From Accumulibacter sp. (GTDB taxonomy: Bacteria > Pseudomonadota > Gammaproteobacteria > Burkholderiales > Rhodocyclaceae): a DNA stretch of 64,000 nt. Every line of letters starts with the position of its first letter. Position 1 is the stretch's first letter. The DNA lies in the NCBI GenBank assembly GCA_024235715.1, contig JACKLW010000005.1, positions 744,001 to 808,000 of the forward strand, written 5' to 3'. Under the pieces are notes generated by a model. The model did no database searches and had not been told where the DNA came from. It saw nothing but the letters and a program-made list of their open reading frames with translations. This document shows positions 25,226-34,035 of this stretch, piece by piece. Made by a program: the position numbers and the translations under genes.

Positions 25226-28024
25226 ATGAATGCAGTAGAAATCGAACAGGCCATATCGGAACTGGCCCTTCAGCCCTTCGACGCAGCGGAGTTCCCGTTC
25301 GCTTTCCTGGCCGCCTTCGGCAACAAGGACACTACGCTAAAGCGCCTGCGCTCGGGCAACAACAACGCGTCGGACGTGCCCGGCGGTGTGCTACAGCGCA
25401 ACAACATCCACATCGCCGTATGTGAAGCCGGCGATGTGGGCGAAACCCTTATGGCCTTGCGCGCCAGCCCGGCCACGACCAAGGCCAAAGCCAAGTTCAT
25501 CCTGGCCACCGATGGGCAGACGCTGGAAGCCGAAGAGCGCGTGAGCGGTGAAACGATCACCTGTGCCTACCCGGATTTCCCCAATCACTTCGGTTTCTTG
25601 CTGCCCCTGGCCGGCATTTCCACCATCAAGGAAATCAAGGACAACCCCATTGACGTGCGCGCTACCGGCCGTCTAAATAAGCTCTACGTCGAACTGTTGC
25701 GCGAGAACCCGGAGTGGGCCAGGGATGAGCGCCGAGTCGATATGAACCACTTCATGGCCCGACTGGTGTTCTGCTTCTTCGCCGAGGACACCGATATTTT
25801 CCACGGTGAGGGCCTGTTCACCCGAACTGTCGACCAGTACAGCGAGCGCGACGGCTCCAACACCCATGTGGTGCTATCCGAAATCTTCCGCGCCATGAAC
25901 ATCAAGGCGTCTAGGCGTGCCAACGCCAATCCTCGCCTGCCAGCCTGGGCAAACGGCTTCCCCTACGTGAACGGTGGCCTGTTTTCTGGCGGCACCGAGG
26001 TGCCGCGCTTCACACGCATGGCGCGCACCTACCTGCTGCACGCGGGCGCCCTGAGCTGGCGTGAGATCAACCCGGACATCTTCGGCAGCATGATGCAGGC
26101 GGTGGCCGACGACGAAGAGCGCGGCGCACTGGGCATGCACTACACCAGCGTGCCGAACATCCTGAAGGTGCTGAATCCGCTATTCTTGGACGACCTGCGC
26201 ACTGCTTTGGCCGAGGCCGGTGACAACGACCGTAAGTTGCTCAACTTGCGCAAGCGCATGGCGCGCATCCGGGTGTTCGACCCGGCTTGTGGTTCTGGCA
26301 ACTTCCTAGTCATTGCCTACAAGCAGATGCGCAAAATCGAGGCGGAAATCAACCGCAGGCGGGGCGAGGCGCACTTGGGCAGCGAGATTCCGCTGACCAA
26401 CTTCCTGGGTATCGAGCTACGCGACTTTCCGGCGGAGATTGCACGCCTAGCGCTCATCATCGCCGAGTTCCAGTGTGACGTGCATTATCGCGGGCAGAAA
26501 GACGCGCTGGCGGAGTTTTTGCCGCTGGATGCGCAGAACTGGATTGTATGCGGTAATGCGCTGCGGCTGGACTGGTTGAGAATCTGTCGACCCACGGGCA
26601 TGAGCGTAAAGCTGGTTGCGGATGATTTGTTCAGCACTCCGCTCGTCCAGACGGAAATCGACTTCGAGAACGAAGGCGGTGAGACTTATATCTGTGGCAA
26701 CCCTCCATATGTTTGGACCAACGATCAAACGTCCGAGCAGAAAGACGATTTAAGAAGAATTTTTGCGTACCATACCAACTCGTGGCGAGCATTGAATTAC
26801 GTTTCTGGATGGTTTTTAAAACTCGTACAGTACAACTCTGCTTGCAACTGCCGTGGTGCATTTGTGGCGATAAATACAATTTGCCAGGGGCAACATGCGG
26901 CCATCTTTTGGCCAATCATTTACGCAAAAAATAACCGTATTTATTTTGCGCATGAATCATTTAAGTGGAAAAACCTTGCGTCAAATAACGCTGGCGTTAC
27001 GGTCGTCATTATCGGCCTAGCGTCAGCGCCATTGCTTAGCGCAAACCTGTTTTCGGAGGATGCGTCTGGGCAAACCATCATGCGAAAGGTCGATAGAATA
27101 GGTCCTTATCTTGTCCCAAACGTCGATACTTTGGTAGTAAAACATAGGAGGCCTATTTCTGATTTGGCAGAGATGGTTAGGGGTAATATGCCCTATGAAA
27201 GCGGATATCTTATGTTGTCAAAGCAAACGAAAGACAACCTTGCTTGTCAGCACGTGGGAGCGAATGAATTCCTGCTTCGCATAAGCGGATCATCGGAAAT
27301 CATCGACGGGCTTGTAAAGTATTGCATTTGGATAGAAGACTCAGCCGTCAATCGGGCAAAGCAAATACCGGATATTCAGAGGCGGCTGATCAGTGTTCAG
27401 GAAGTGAGGGCCAAGAATAGTGACAAGAATATTGTAGCTTTAGCCTCGACGCCTCATCGATTTCGGGAGATGAAACGAGGGAGCAAATGGACTATTGCGA
27501 TGCCTGCCGTTTCCTCCGAGACGCGGCAATATCTCCCCGCAGAGCTTTTGCCATCAAACCATGTGATTTCGAATCGCGCGTATGGAATTTACGATGGCGA
27601 TTTATATCATTTTTCATTGCTTGTGTCTTCGCTCCATATTGTTTGGGTTGGCACGGTCTGCGGAAGGCTTGAGTTGCGATACTCGTACACAAACATGCTC
27701 GGCTGGAACACTTTCCCCGTGCCGCTGCTCACCGAAAAGAACAAGGCCGATCTCATCGCCTGCGCCGAAAATATCCTGCTGGCTCGCGAAGCCCATTTCC
27801 CGGCGACCATCGGCGACCTGTACAACCCGCAGACCATGCCGGAGAACCTGCGCCGTGCACACGACCGCAACGACGAAATACTGGAGCGGATATATATCGG
27901 TCGCCGCTTCAAAAATGACACTGAGCGGCTGGAAAAGCTGTTCGAGCTTTATACGAAGATGACCGCTGCAGCGGCCAACACCAAGCCCGCCACGAAGACA
28001 GCTAGGGGGAAGAACACGTCATGA
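25226..28024 (+). CDS. Class I SAM-dependent DNA methyltransferase (N6-adenine type, MmeI-like)
   Basis: 932 residues from ATG 25226; an in-frame ATG at 25142 would add 28 poor-looking residues. The N-terminal 300 residues are MmeI/YeeA-like. Motif I (SAM binding) is FDPACGSGNF at residues 351-360, and the catalytic motif IV is NPPY at 492-495, as in adenine-N6 methylases. Residues about 505-820 should be the target-recognition part; the DNA there (about 26740-27690) is clearly AT-richer than the flanks. The protein should methylate a specific DNA site, marking self DNA for the helicase and nuclease that follow. It overlaps the helicase gene by 4 bases. Confidence 0.88.
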   Translation: MNAVEIEQAISELALQPFDAAEFPFAFLAAFGNKDTTLKRLRSGNNNASDVPGGVLQRNNIHIAVCEAGDVGETLMALRASPATTKAKAKFILATDGQTLEAEERVSGETITCAYPDFPNHFGFLLPLAGISTIKEIKDNPIDVRATGRLNKLYVELLRENPEWARDERRVDMNHFMARLVFCFFAEDTDIFHGEGLFTRTVDQYSERDGSNTHVVLSEIFRAMNIKASRRANANPRLPAWANGFPYVNGGLFSGGTEVPRFTRMARTYLLHAGALSWREINPDIFGSMMQAVADDEERGALGMHYTSVPNILKVLNPLFLDDLRTALAEAGDNDRKLLNLRKRMARIRVFDPACGSGNFLVIAYKQMRKIEAEINRRRGEAHLGSEIPLTNFLGIELRDFPAEIARLALIIAEFQCDVHYRGQKDALAEFLPLDAQNWIVCGNALRLDWLRICRPTGMSVKLVADDLFSTPLVQTEIDFENEGGETYICGNPPYVWTNDQTSEQKDDLRRIFAYHTNSWRALNYVSGWFLKLVQYNSACNCRGAFVAINTICQGQHAAIFWPIIYAKNNRIYFAHESFKWKNLASNNAGVTVVIIGLASAPLLSANLFSEDASGQTIMRKVDRIGPYLVPNVDTLVVKHRRPISDLAEMVRGNMPYESGYLMLSKQTKDNLACQHVGANEFLLRISGSSEIIDGLVKYCIWIEDSAVNRAKQIPDIQRRLISVQEVRAKNSDKNIVALASTPHRFREMKRGSKWTIAMPAVSSETRQYLPAELLPSNHVISNRAYGIYDGDLYHFSLLVSSLHIVWVGTVCGRLELRYSYTNMLGWNTFPVPLLTEKNKADLIACAENILLAREAHFPATIGDLYNPQTMPENLRRAHDRNDEILERIYIGRRFKNDTERLEKLFELYTKMTAAAANTKPATKTARGKNTS

Positions 28025-30141
28025 GCGATCAGTCTGGCTATCCGACCAATGCCTACACCGTGCCGTCGGTGTCCATCACTACGGCACGCACCGGCGCCTC
28101 CAGCAAGGCCAACGAACTGGGCATGCGCGGGATGCAAGAGCGCGCCTATGCCAAGCGCGGCGAGCAGTACCTGTTGATCAAATCGCCTCCCGCTTCGGGT
28201 AAGTCCCGCGCGCTGATGTTCATCGCGCTGGACAAGCTCTACAACCAGGGCCTGCAGCAGGTCATCGTGGTGGTCCCAGAGCGCTCCATCGGCGGCAGTT
28301 TTGCCGACGAACCGCTGACCAAATTCGGCTTCTACTGGGACTGGCAGGTGGCCCCGCAGTGGAACCTCTGCAATGCCCCCGGAGTGGACGAACCACGTGT
28401 GGCCAAGTCCAAGGTGGACGCGGTACGCAAGTTCCTGGCCAGCGGCGACAAGGTGCTGGTCTGCACGCACGCCACTTTTCGCTTTGCGGTGGAAGAGCTA
28501 GGCATCGAGGCGTTCGACAACCGTCTGATCGCCGTAGACGAGTTTCACCATGTCTCCAGCAACCCGGATAACAAGTTGGGCAGCCAGTTGGGCGCATTCA
28601 TTGCCCGCAATAAGGTGCATCTGGTGGCCATGACTGGTTCGTACTTCCGTGGCGACAGCGAGGCGGTGCTGGGACCGGCGGACGAAGCCCGGTTCGAGAC
28701 GGTCACTTATACCTACTACGAGCAGCTCAACGGCTACCAGTGGCTAAAGTCGCTGGACATCGGCTACTTCTTCTACACGGGCCCGTATGTCGATGCCGTC
28801 AACAAGGTGCTGGACCCTGCACAGAAGGCCATCGTCCATATCCCCAGCGTGAACGCCCGCGAAAGCCTTAAGGACAAGCAGCGCGAGGTGGACGAGATCA
28901 TGCACGGCATGGGTGAGTGGAAAGGGATTGATCTAATCACGGGCTTCCATCTGGTCCAAACCCCGCAGGGTCGAACGCTGAAGGTGGCTGATCTGGTGGA
29001 TGATAGCGACGCCACTAGGCGTTCACGCGTGCTGACCGCGCTGAAGGACCCAGCGCAAAAGAACAACCGCGATCACGTGGACGTCATCATTGCGCTGGGC
29101 ATGGCGAAGGAGGGCTTCGATTGGATCTGGTGCGAACACGCGTTGACCATCGGCTACCGTGGCAGCCTGACCGAGATTGTGCAGATCATTGGCCGTGCTA
29201 CCCGCGATGCCAAGGGCAAGGAGCGCTCGCGTTTCACCAATCTGATAGCGGAACCCGCCGCCGAACAGTCCGCGGTAGCCGAGGCGGTGAATGACATGCT
29301 CAAGGCCATCTCCGCCAGCCTGCTGATGGAGCAAGTGCTGGCACCATGCTATAAGTTCACGCCCAAGAATGCGGGCCCGCAGCAAGACTTCGACTACGGC
29401 GAGGATGGTTACAAGGACGACGGCCACAACATCGGGGTGAACAAGGACACCGGCCAGATTCACTTGGAAATTAACGGCCTGGCGCAGCCGGAGACGCCTG
29501 AAGCCACCCGCATCTGCAAGGAAGACTTGAATGAGGTGGTCACTAGTTTTCTGCAGAACAAGATAGCGCTGGAACGTGGTCTGTTCGACAAGGAGCACAC
29601 TTTGCCCGAAGAACTGACGCAGCTGTGCATGGGCAAGATCGTGCGCGAGCGCTATCCCGAGCGGAGCGAAGCTGACCAGGAGGCTATTCGACAACATGCT
29701 ATCGCCGCCATGAACATCACCCAGCAAGCCAAGTTGGCCTTGGCTCAAGCTGACGCCAGCGGTGGCGGCGCCGCGCAAGGCAGTACGGCCTTGCTGGATG
29801 GGGTGCGTAAATTCATCAATGTGCGCGACTTGGACATCGACCTAATCGATCGCATCAATCCCTTCGACGCTGCCTATGCGGTGCTGGCGAAAGCGATGGA
29901 TGAGAAGTCGTTGCGGCAAGTGCAGGCCAGCATTGCGGCCAAGAAGGTGAGCATTCCTGAAGAGGAGGCCCGCGACCTGTCTAGGCGGGCCTTGCAGTTC
30001 AAGAACGAACGAGGCCGCCTGCCGGACATTAACTCCGCCGATGCCTGGGAGAAACGCATGGCCGAGGGCGTGGTCGCCTTCGCACGTTACCGTGCGCAGG
30101 CCAAGGCGGCTCAAGCGCAAGGAGAGCCCGGCGATGGCTGA
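28021..30141 (+). CDS. SF2 DEAD/DEAH-type helicase of a restriction-like system
   Basis: 706 residues. Walker A is SPPASGKS (55-62) and the DEAH-box equivalent is DEFHH (173-177). Later motifs include the SAT-like MTGS and a motif VI-like QIIGRATRD. This is the kind of translocase seen in Type I/III-like restriction systems. The C-terminal about 250 residues are helical and unassigned, and no nuclease motif is evident. The start ATG overlaps the methyltransferase stop, and the 3' end overlaps the GIY-YIG gene by 8 bases, so the three proteins are made together and probably act as one complex. Confidence 0.87.
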   Translation: MSDQSGYPTNAYTVPSVSITTARTGASSKANELGMRGMQERAYAKRGEQYLLIKSPPASGKSRALMFIALDKLYNQGLQQVIVVVPERSIGGSFADEPLTKFGFYWDWQVAPQWNLCNAPGVDEPRVAKSKVDAVRKFLASGDKVLVCTHATFRFAVEELGIEAFDNRLIAVDEFHHVSSNPDNKLGSQLGAFIARNKVHLVAMTGSYFRGDSEAVLGPADEARFETVTYTYYEQLNGYQWLKSLDIGYFFYTGPYVDAVNKVLDPAQKAIVHIPSVNARESLKDKQREVDEIMHGMGEWKGIDLITGFHLVQTPQGRTLKVADLVDDSDATRRSRVLTALKDPAQKNNRDHVDVIIALGMAKEGFDWIWCEHALTIGYRGSLTEIVQIIGRATRDAKGKERSRFTNLIAEPAAEQSAVAEAVNDMLKAISASLLMEQVLAPCYKFTPKNAGPQQDFDYGEDGYKDDGHNIGVNKDTGQIHLEINGLAQPETPEATRICKEDLNEVVTSFLQNKIALERGLFDKEHTLPEELTQLCMGKIVRERYPERSEADQEAIRQHAIAAMNITQQAKLALAQADASGGGAAQGSTALLDGVRKFINVRDLDIDLIDRINPFDAAYAVLAKAMDEKSLRQVQASIAAKKVSIPEEEARDLSRRALQFKNERGRLPDINSADAWEKRMAEGVVAFARYRAQAKAAQAQGEPGDG

Positions 30142-31315
30142 CATGGACGACGATCAGCTGCTGGACGCGCTTGGCGTTGAAATCGCGCCGCTAAATACCT
30201 TAAGCCGAACCGCGCGTGAAGAACGCATCATTGCCGGCTTTGAGGACATTCTGCGGTTCTATCAAACCCACGGTCGTGCGCCGCTTCATGGGGATAGACG
30301 CGACATCTTCGAGCGCCTGTATGCGGTGCGCTTGGACCAGATACGCAAACTGCCGGAAGCTTGTGTTCTGTTGGCCAGATTGGACGCACCCGGACTGCTT
30401 TCGGGTGCAACAGCGGCAAGGACTGATGTTGAAGGTTTGGACGAAGACGCTTTGCTGGCCGAGTTGGGTGTTGGCGCAGGGCCGGCCGACGAAAACGACA
30501 TCACCGTGTTGCGCCATGTCCGGTCCAGTGTTGAGAAGCGCGCTGCTGAAGCAGTTGCCGACCGTACACCTTGCGAGGGCTTTGGCAAGTTCCAGCCGCT
30601 ATTCGAGCAGGTGGAGCGGGAGTTGACGTCTGGCGTTCGCAAGGCACTACGCTTCGGCCGCGACACCAGCATCGCTCAGGGCAACTTCTTCATCGTCGGT
30701 GGGCAACTCGCCTACGTGGCCGAAGTGGGCGACACAATAAAGGCTCCCAACGGCGAAAGCGATGCGCGCCTGCGTGTCATTTACGCCAACGGTACGGAAA
30801 GCAACTTGCTTCGCCGCTCGCTACAACGTGCTCTCTACAAAGATGAGACTGGTCGCCGCCTGACCGACACCAACATGGGGCCACTGTTTGGCGAGGTGCC
30901 CGAGCCCGACGACATTGAAGCCGGAACCATTTATGTGCTGCGCAGCCTCTCCGACCACCCATTCGTTGCTGAGCACCGTGAACTGATCCACAAGATCGGT
31001 GTTACCGGCGGCAAGGTAGAGACCCGGATCGCCGGCGCAGAAAAGGATGCAACCTACCTGCTGGCCGCCGTGGAGGTGGTCGCTACCTACAGGCTACACA
31101 ATCTGAACCGTACGAGACTGGAGAGTATCTTCCACCGCTTGTTCGGCGCAGCACAGCTCGACTTGACCATCGAAGACCGCTTTGGACATCCGGTCAAGCC
31201 GAAGGAGTGGTTCTTCGTGCCGCTTCATGTGATTGACGAAGCGGTTGAGCGAATTCGGGATGGGTCGATTACCAATGTGGTTTATGACCTGACGACGGCT
31301 CGGTTGGTAGGTTAA
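30134..31315 (+). CDS. GIY-YIG nuclease (T5orf172/MUG113-like), nuclease arm of the system
   Basis: 393 residues from ATG 30134, overlapping the helicase by 8 bases. The C-terminal domain (about 262-375) has the T5orf172-type GIY-YIG layout: GTIYVLRS (Ile266-Tyr267), HKIGVT (Lys287-Gly289), Arg298, Glu330 before the helix with SIFHRLF, and KEWF (358-361). The N-terminal about 250 residues are charged and helical, perhaps for docking on the helicase. As third gene behind a methyltransferase and a translocase it is the natural DNA-cutting subunit. Cleavage activity is inferred from the motif. Confidence 0.85.
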   Translation: MADMDDDQLLDALGVEIAPLNTLSRTAREERIIAGFEDILRFYQTHGRAPLHGDRRDIFERLYAVRLDQIRKLPEACVLLARLDAPGLLSGATAARTDVEGLDEDALLAELGVGAGPADENDITVLRHVRSSVEKRAAEAVADRTPCEGFGKFQPLFEQVERELTSGVRKALRFGRDTSIAQGNFFIVGGQLAYVAEVGDTIKAPNGESDARLRVIYANGTESNLLRRSLQRALYKDETGRRLTDTNMGPLFGEVPEPDDIEAGTIYVLRSLSDHPFVAEHRELIHKIGVTGGKVETRIAGAEKDATYLLAAVEVVATYRLHNLNRTRLESIFHRLFGAAQLDLTIEDRFGHPVKPKEWFFVPLHVIDEAVERIRDGSITNVVYDLTTARLVG

Positions 31316-32310
31316 GCGTGCGTAGAATTCTGTGGATTTCCTCTGACCGCTTCGCTTTCTATTGCTGGCGCTTATAAGGCAATAAGCCCCTGTCAGTTCC
31401 GCCGATGACCCGGTCTGCTTGTGACAGCATCGAGCGGCAGCCTCCAGCTCAGCTACCTATCATTCAACCCGCAGAATGCTCCGCTGTCGCTATGACCACT
31501 CCTTTGTCCGGGTGCTTCCTGATCGCAAATGGAGTCCGGCAGGCTCTTCACGACCCAGAGGCAATGCACGAATCGCGGGAACGCGGCCGATCGCAATCGT
31601 GCTTCTTGAGGCTACTCACAGAACGAAGCTTTCCAGCAAGGTTTCCAACGAATCGTGGTTGTCAATGTGATCCGATCATAGAACATTTGTCATACTCCGG
31701 CGCATTTCTGGCGGCAACCGGGCAGTCGTCCGGACAAAGATATTGCCGCCTGAGAACAGATTGTTAGCAGGAAGACCGAAGGTCGAATACGTCAAGAATA
31801 GGCTCGTTCAGCCGCGGATAGCAGCAAGACAACAGCGGCGGCGGCCCGCCTTCGGCCGTGCCTGCTAACAGATAGAAAACAGGAGACGCGGGCCAACTCT
31901 CACCGGGGAAGCCGCGATCAAGGATGCTTGCCAAAGAGCTTGACAACAAGGGCGCACAAAAACTGCGGCTGGGCGATAGTGCTCGGTGGCTCCAGGCCAG
32001 CCCAAATATCGAGCGCAACGCGCCATCCGAGATTCTGCAAGCCGTTCAATCTGGGGCAATCGCGCGGCGAGACTCCGACAGGCCGCAATCGAGCGGATGC
32101 CTACCCAAAACAACGGACCTTACCAGCGAGCTTTCCAGTCAAACCGCGGCCGTCGGCACAGAACAGGCGGCGCTCGACGATGCCGCCGAAGTACGCGCTG
32201 ACAGAGGTGATCTGACGAATCACCGCTCGCCTTTGCGCGTTGCTGACTGTCTGCCTGGGTAACGACGCCCCGTCGAAGTTAGCAAAAAAGCCGGCTTGGT
32301 TGCGGCAAAC
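31316..32310. other. Gene-free right arm of the element
   Basis: About 1 kb without a credible gene. Short frames exist (for example 31405-31767 and 31924-32262, plus strand) but they have no recognisable product and no good ribosome-binding sites. It contains an inverted pair, TGTTAGCAGG (31762-31771) and CCTGCTAACA (31861-31870), enclosing smaller hairpins. It may be decayed cargo and element-end control sequence. Confidence 0.4.
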
Positions 32311-32330
32311 GTAACCCCAGCGTAACCCCA
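32311..32330. repeat. Integrase arm-type repeat, right end
   Basis: GTAACCCCAGCGTAACCCCA matches 17907-17926 in 19 of 20 positions. It lies about 40 bases inside the right att repeat. This is probably a binding site for the element integrase; the function is inferred from the symmetric placement. Confidence 0.55.
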
Positions 32331-32336
32331 ACAAAA

Positions 32337-32359
32337 AGCCCCGGCTTTTGGCCGGGGCT
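32337..32359 (-). terminator. Rho-independent terminator of tRNA-Met (element-supplied copy)
   Basis: Stem AGCCCCGGC / GCCGGGGCT with a TTTTG loop. On the minus strand it is followed by TTTTTG. It lies directly downstream of the intact tRNA-Met gene. A near-copy remains at 17702-17724, so the element apparently brought its own terminator to replace the displaced one. Confidence 0.8.
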
Positions 32360-32371
32360 AAGCACTTGATT

Positions 32372-32422
32372 CGTTGGTGGTGATGGGTGGAATTGAACCA
32401 CCGACCTATGGGTTATGAATCC
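32372..32422. repeat. Attachment-site direct repeat inside the intact tRNA-Met gene
   Basis: 51 bases identical to 17738-17788. They cover the tRNA 3' half including CCA. Beyond 32422 the tRNA 5' half continues, whereas the left copy diverges at that point. This marks the tRNA-proximal boundary of the integrated element. Confidence 0.92.
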
Positions 32423-32451
32423 ATCGCTCTAACCGACTGAGCTACATCACC
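32375..32451 (-). tRNA. tRNA-Met (anticodon CAT)
   Basis: 77 bases including encoded CCA on the minus strand. The acceptor stem GGTGATG pairs with CATCACC; the D arm is GCTC...GAGC; the anticodon loop is TTCATAA; the T arm contains GGTTCAATTCC. The encoded CCA and the terminator at 32337-32359 support a functional gene. A CAT anticodon could also be a tRNA-Ile2 whose C34 becomes lysidine, but the body looks like an elongator Met type. The inner base pair next to the anticodon loop is an A-C mismatch. The gene is the integration target of the 17.8-32.4 kb element. Confidence 0.9.
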
Positions 32452-32562
32452 TCAGGGCGGCAGATTATAGGACTCCAGCCCGCCAGTGGTCAAGCCGACG
32501 GATGTCGATTGGTGGTCGTGGCTGCCGCCGTCGGGCCATCGTCGCCGCACGGCCGGGGCGAC

Positions 32563-34017
32563 TCACATCAGCACGATGTCGTATTGCTCCTGCGTATAGC
32601 TGGGCTCGGCCTGCAGCGAAATCGGCTTGCCGATGAAGTCGGAGAGCATCGCCAGACCCTGCGACTCCTCGTCGAGGAAGCGGTCGATGACCGCCTGGTT
32701 GCCGAGCACGCGGTACTCACGCGCGTTGAACTGGCGGGCTTCGCGCAGCAGTTCGCGGAGAATCTCGTAGCAGACGGTGCGCGCGGTTCTTACTTCGCCA
32801 CGGCCATCACAGGTCGGGCAGGTTTCACACAACACGTGCGCAAGCGATTCGCGGGTCCGCTTGCGCGTCATCTCGACCAGCCCCAGCGCCGTAAAGCCAT
32901 TTACCGTCAGACGCGTATGGTCACGCGCCAGCGCCTTGTTGAATTCGCTGAGGACCGCGGCGCGGTGCTCTTCATTCTCCATGTCGATGAAGTCGACGAT
33001 GATGATGCCGCCCAGGTTGCGCAGACGGAGCTGGCGGGCGATGGTCTGCGCCGCTTCGAGATTGGTCTTGAAGATCGTATCGTCGAAGTTGCGCACGCCG
33101 ACGAAACCGCCGGTATTGACGTCGATGGTGGTCATCGCCTCGGTCTGGTCGATGATCAGGTAGCCGCCGGATTTGAGATCGACGCGGCGGGCGAGCGCCT
33201 TCTGGATTTCGTCCTCGACGCCGTGCAGGTCGAAAAGCGGCCGCTGGCCGGTGTAGTGCTCGAGCAATGGCGCGACTGTCGGCGTGTACTCGCCGGCAAA
33301 TGCTGTCAGTCGCTGGAAGTTCTCGCGCGAGTCGATGACGATGCCGGCGGTCTCGGGATTGACGAAGTCGCGCAGCACGCGCTGCGCCAGCGACAGTTCC
33401 TGATAGAGCAGCGCCGGCGGCGCGGCAGTGGTCGACTGGAGCTGGATGTCACGCCAGATCTTGCGCAGGTATTCGATATCCTTGGCCAGTTCTGCCTCAC
33501 TGGCGTTCTCGGCCATGGTGCGCACGATGAAGCCGCCCGCCTCGTCGTCGGGCACCAGGCGCGCCAGCTTTTCGCGCAGCGCTTCGCGTTCGGCCTCTTT
33601 TTCGATGCGCTGGGAGATGCCGATGTGCTTGTCCTGCGGCAGATAGACCAGCATCCGCCCGGCGATCGAGACCTGGGTAGACAGGCGTGCCCCCTTGCTG
33701 CCCATCGGGTCCTTGATCACCTGGACAAGAATGTTCTGGCCTTCGAACAACAGACGTTCGATCGGCCGCAACGGCTCGTCGCTCGGTCGCGGCTCGCGGA
33801 TGTCGGCCACATGCAGGAACGCAGTCCGATCGAGGCCGATTTCGATGAATGCCGACTGCATCCCGGGCAGGATGCGCACGATGCGCCCGACATAGACGTT
33901 ACCGACGAAGCCACGACTGGCACAGCGCTCGATATGCAGTTCCTGCACGGCGCCCTGGTACATGACGGCGACGCGTGTTTCCTGCGGGGTGAAGTTGATC
34001 AGGATCTCTTCGGACAT
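32563..34017 (-). CDS. rng: Ribonuclease G
   Basis: 484 residues, the usual RNase G length (no RNase E C-terminal scaffold). It begins MSEEILINFTPQETRVAV, then an S1 RNA-binding domain with GNVYVGRIVRILPGMQSAF. The catalytic DNase I-like region includes GGIIIVDFIDM and GFTALGLVEMTRKR, and the zinc-link Cys motif is CPTC. It acts in the cytoplasm in 16S rRNA 5' maturation and mRNA decay. It is divergent from trhP with only 18 bases between the start codons and lies just beyond the tRNA-Met gene on the same strand. Confidence 0.96.
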   Translation of the reverse strand: MSEEILINFTPQETRVAVMYQGAVQELHIERCASRGFVGNVYVGRIVRILPGMQSAFIEIGLDRTAFLHVADIREPRPSDEPLRPIERLLFEGQNILVQVIKDPMGSKGARLSTQVSIAGRMLVYLPQDKHIGISQRIEKEAEREALREKLARLVPDDEAGGFIVRTMAENASEAELAKDIEYLRKIWRDIQLQSTTAAPPALLYQELSLAQRVLRDFVNPETAGIVIDSRENFQRLTAFAGEYTPTVAPLLEHYTGQRPLFDLHGVEDEIQKALARRVDLKSGGYLIIDQTEAMTTIDVNTGGFVGVRNFDDTIFKTNLEAAQTIARQLRLRNLGGIIIVDFIDMENEEHRAAVLSEFNKALARDHTRLTVNGFTALGLVEMTRKRTRESLAHVLCETCPTCDGRGEVRTARTVCYEILRELLREARQFNAREYRVLGNQAVIDRFLDEESQGLAMLSDFIGKPISLQAEPSYTQEQYDIVLM

Positions 34018-34035
34018 GGCAGGGCGATCTGGAGA

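Larger units (their letters stand above)
17789..32374. mobile_element. Integrative element (P4-type integrase) inserted in tRNA-Met
   Basis: About 14.6 kb lies between the two 51-bp att repeats. Contents in order: tyrosine integrase, DUF4258/YgiT toxin-antitoxin, unknown protein, AlpA-like regulator, primase-helicase, TubC-docking-like protein, HGG-STGPKT protein, then a methyltransferase, helicase and GIY-YIG nuclease. No capsid, tail or conjugation genes are visible, so it resembles a P4-like satellite or a small integrative element that depends on a helper. The integrase gene lies at the end opposite the intact tRNA. Integrase arm-type repeats are present near both ends. Confidence 0.88.

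Noticed and set aside
31762-31870. Integron attC site
   Set aside because: The outer arms read GTTAGCA rather than GTTRRRY, and no integron integrase is nearby.
31924-32262. 112-codon plus-strand frame in the right arm of the element
   Set aside because: No recognisable domain or good start signal; overlapping frames on both strands look equally coding.
32509-34035. In-frame upstream extension of trhP on the plus strand
   Set aside because: It is antisense to rng, and TrhP homologues start shortly before the PELLAPAGS motif.
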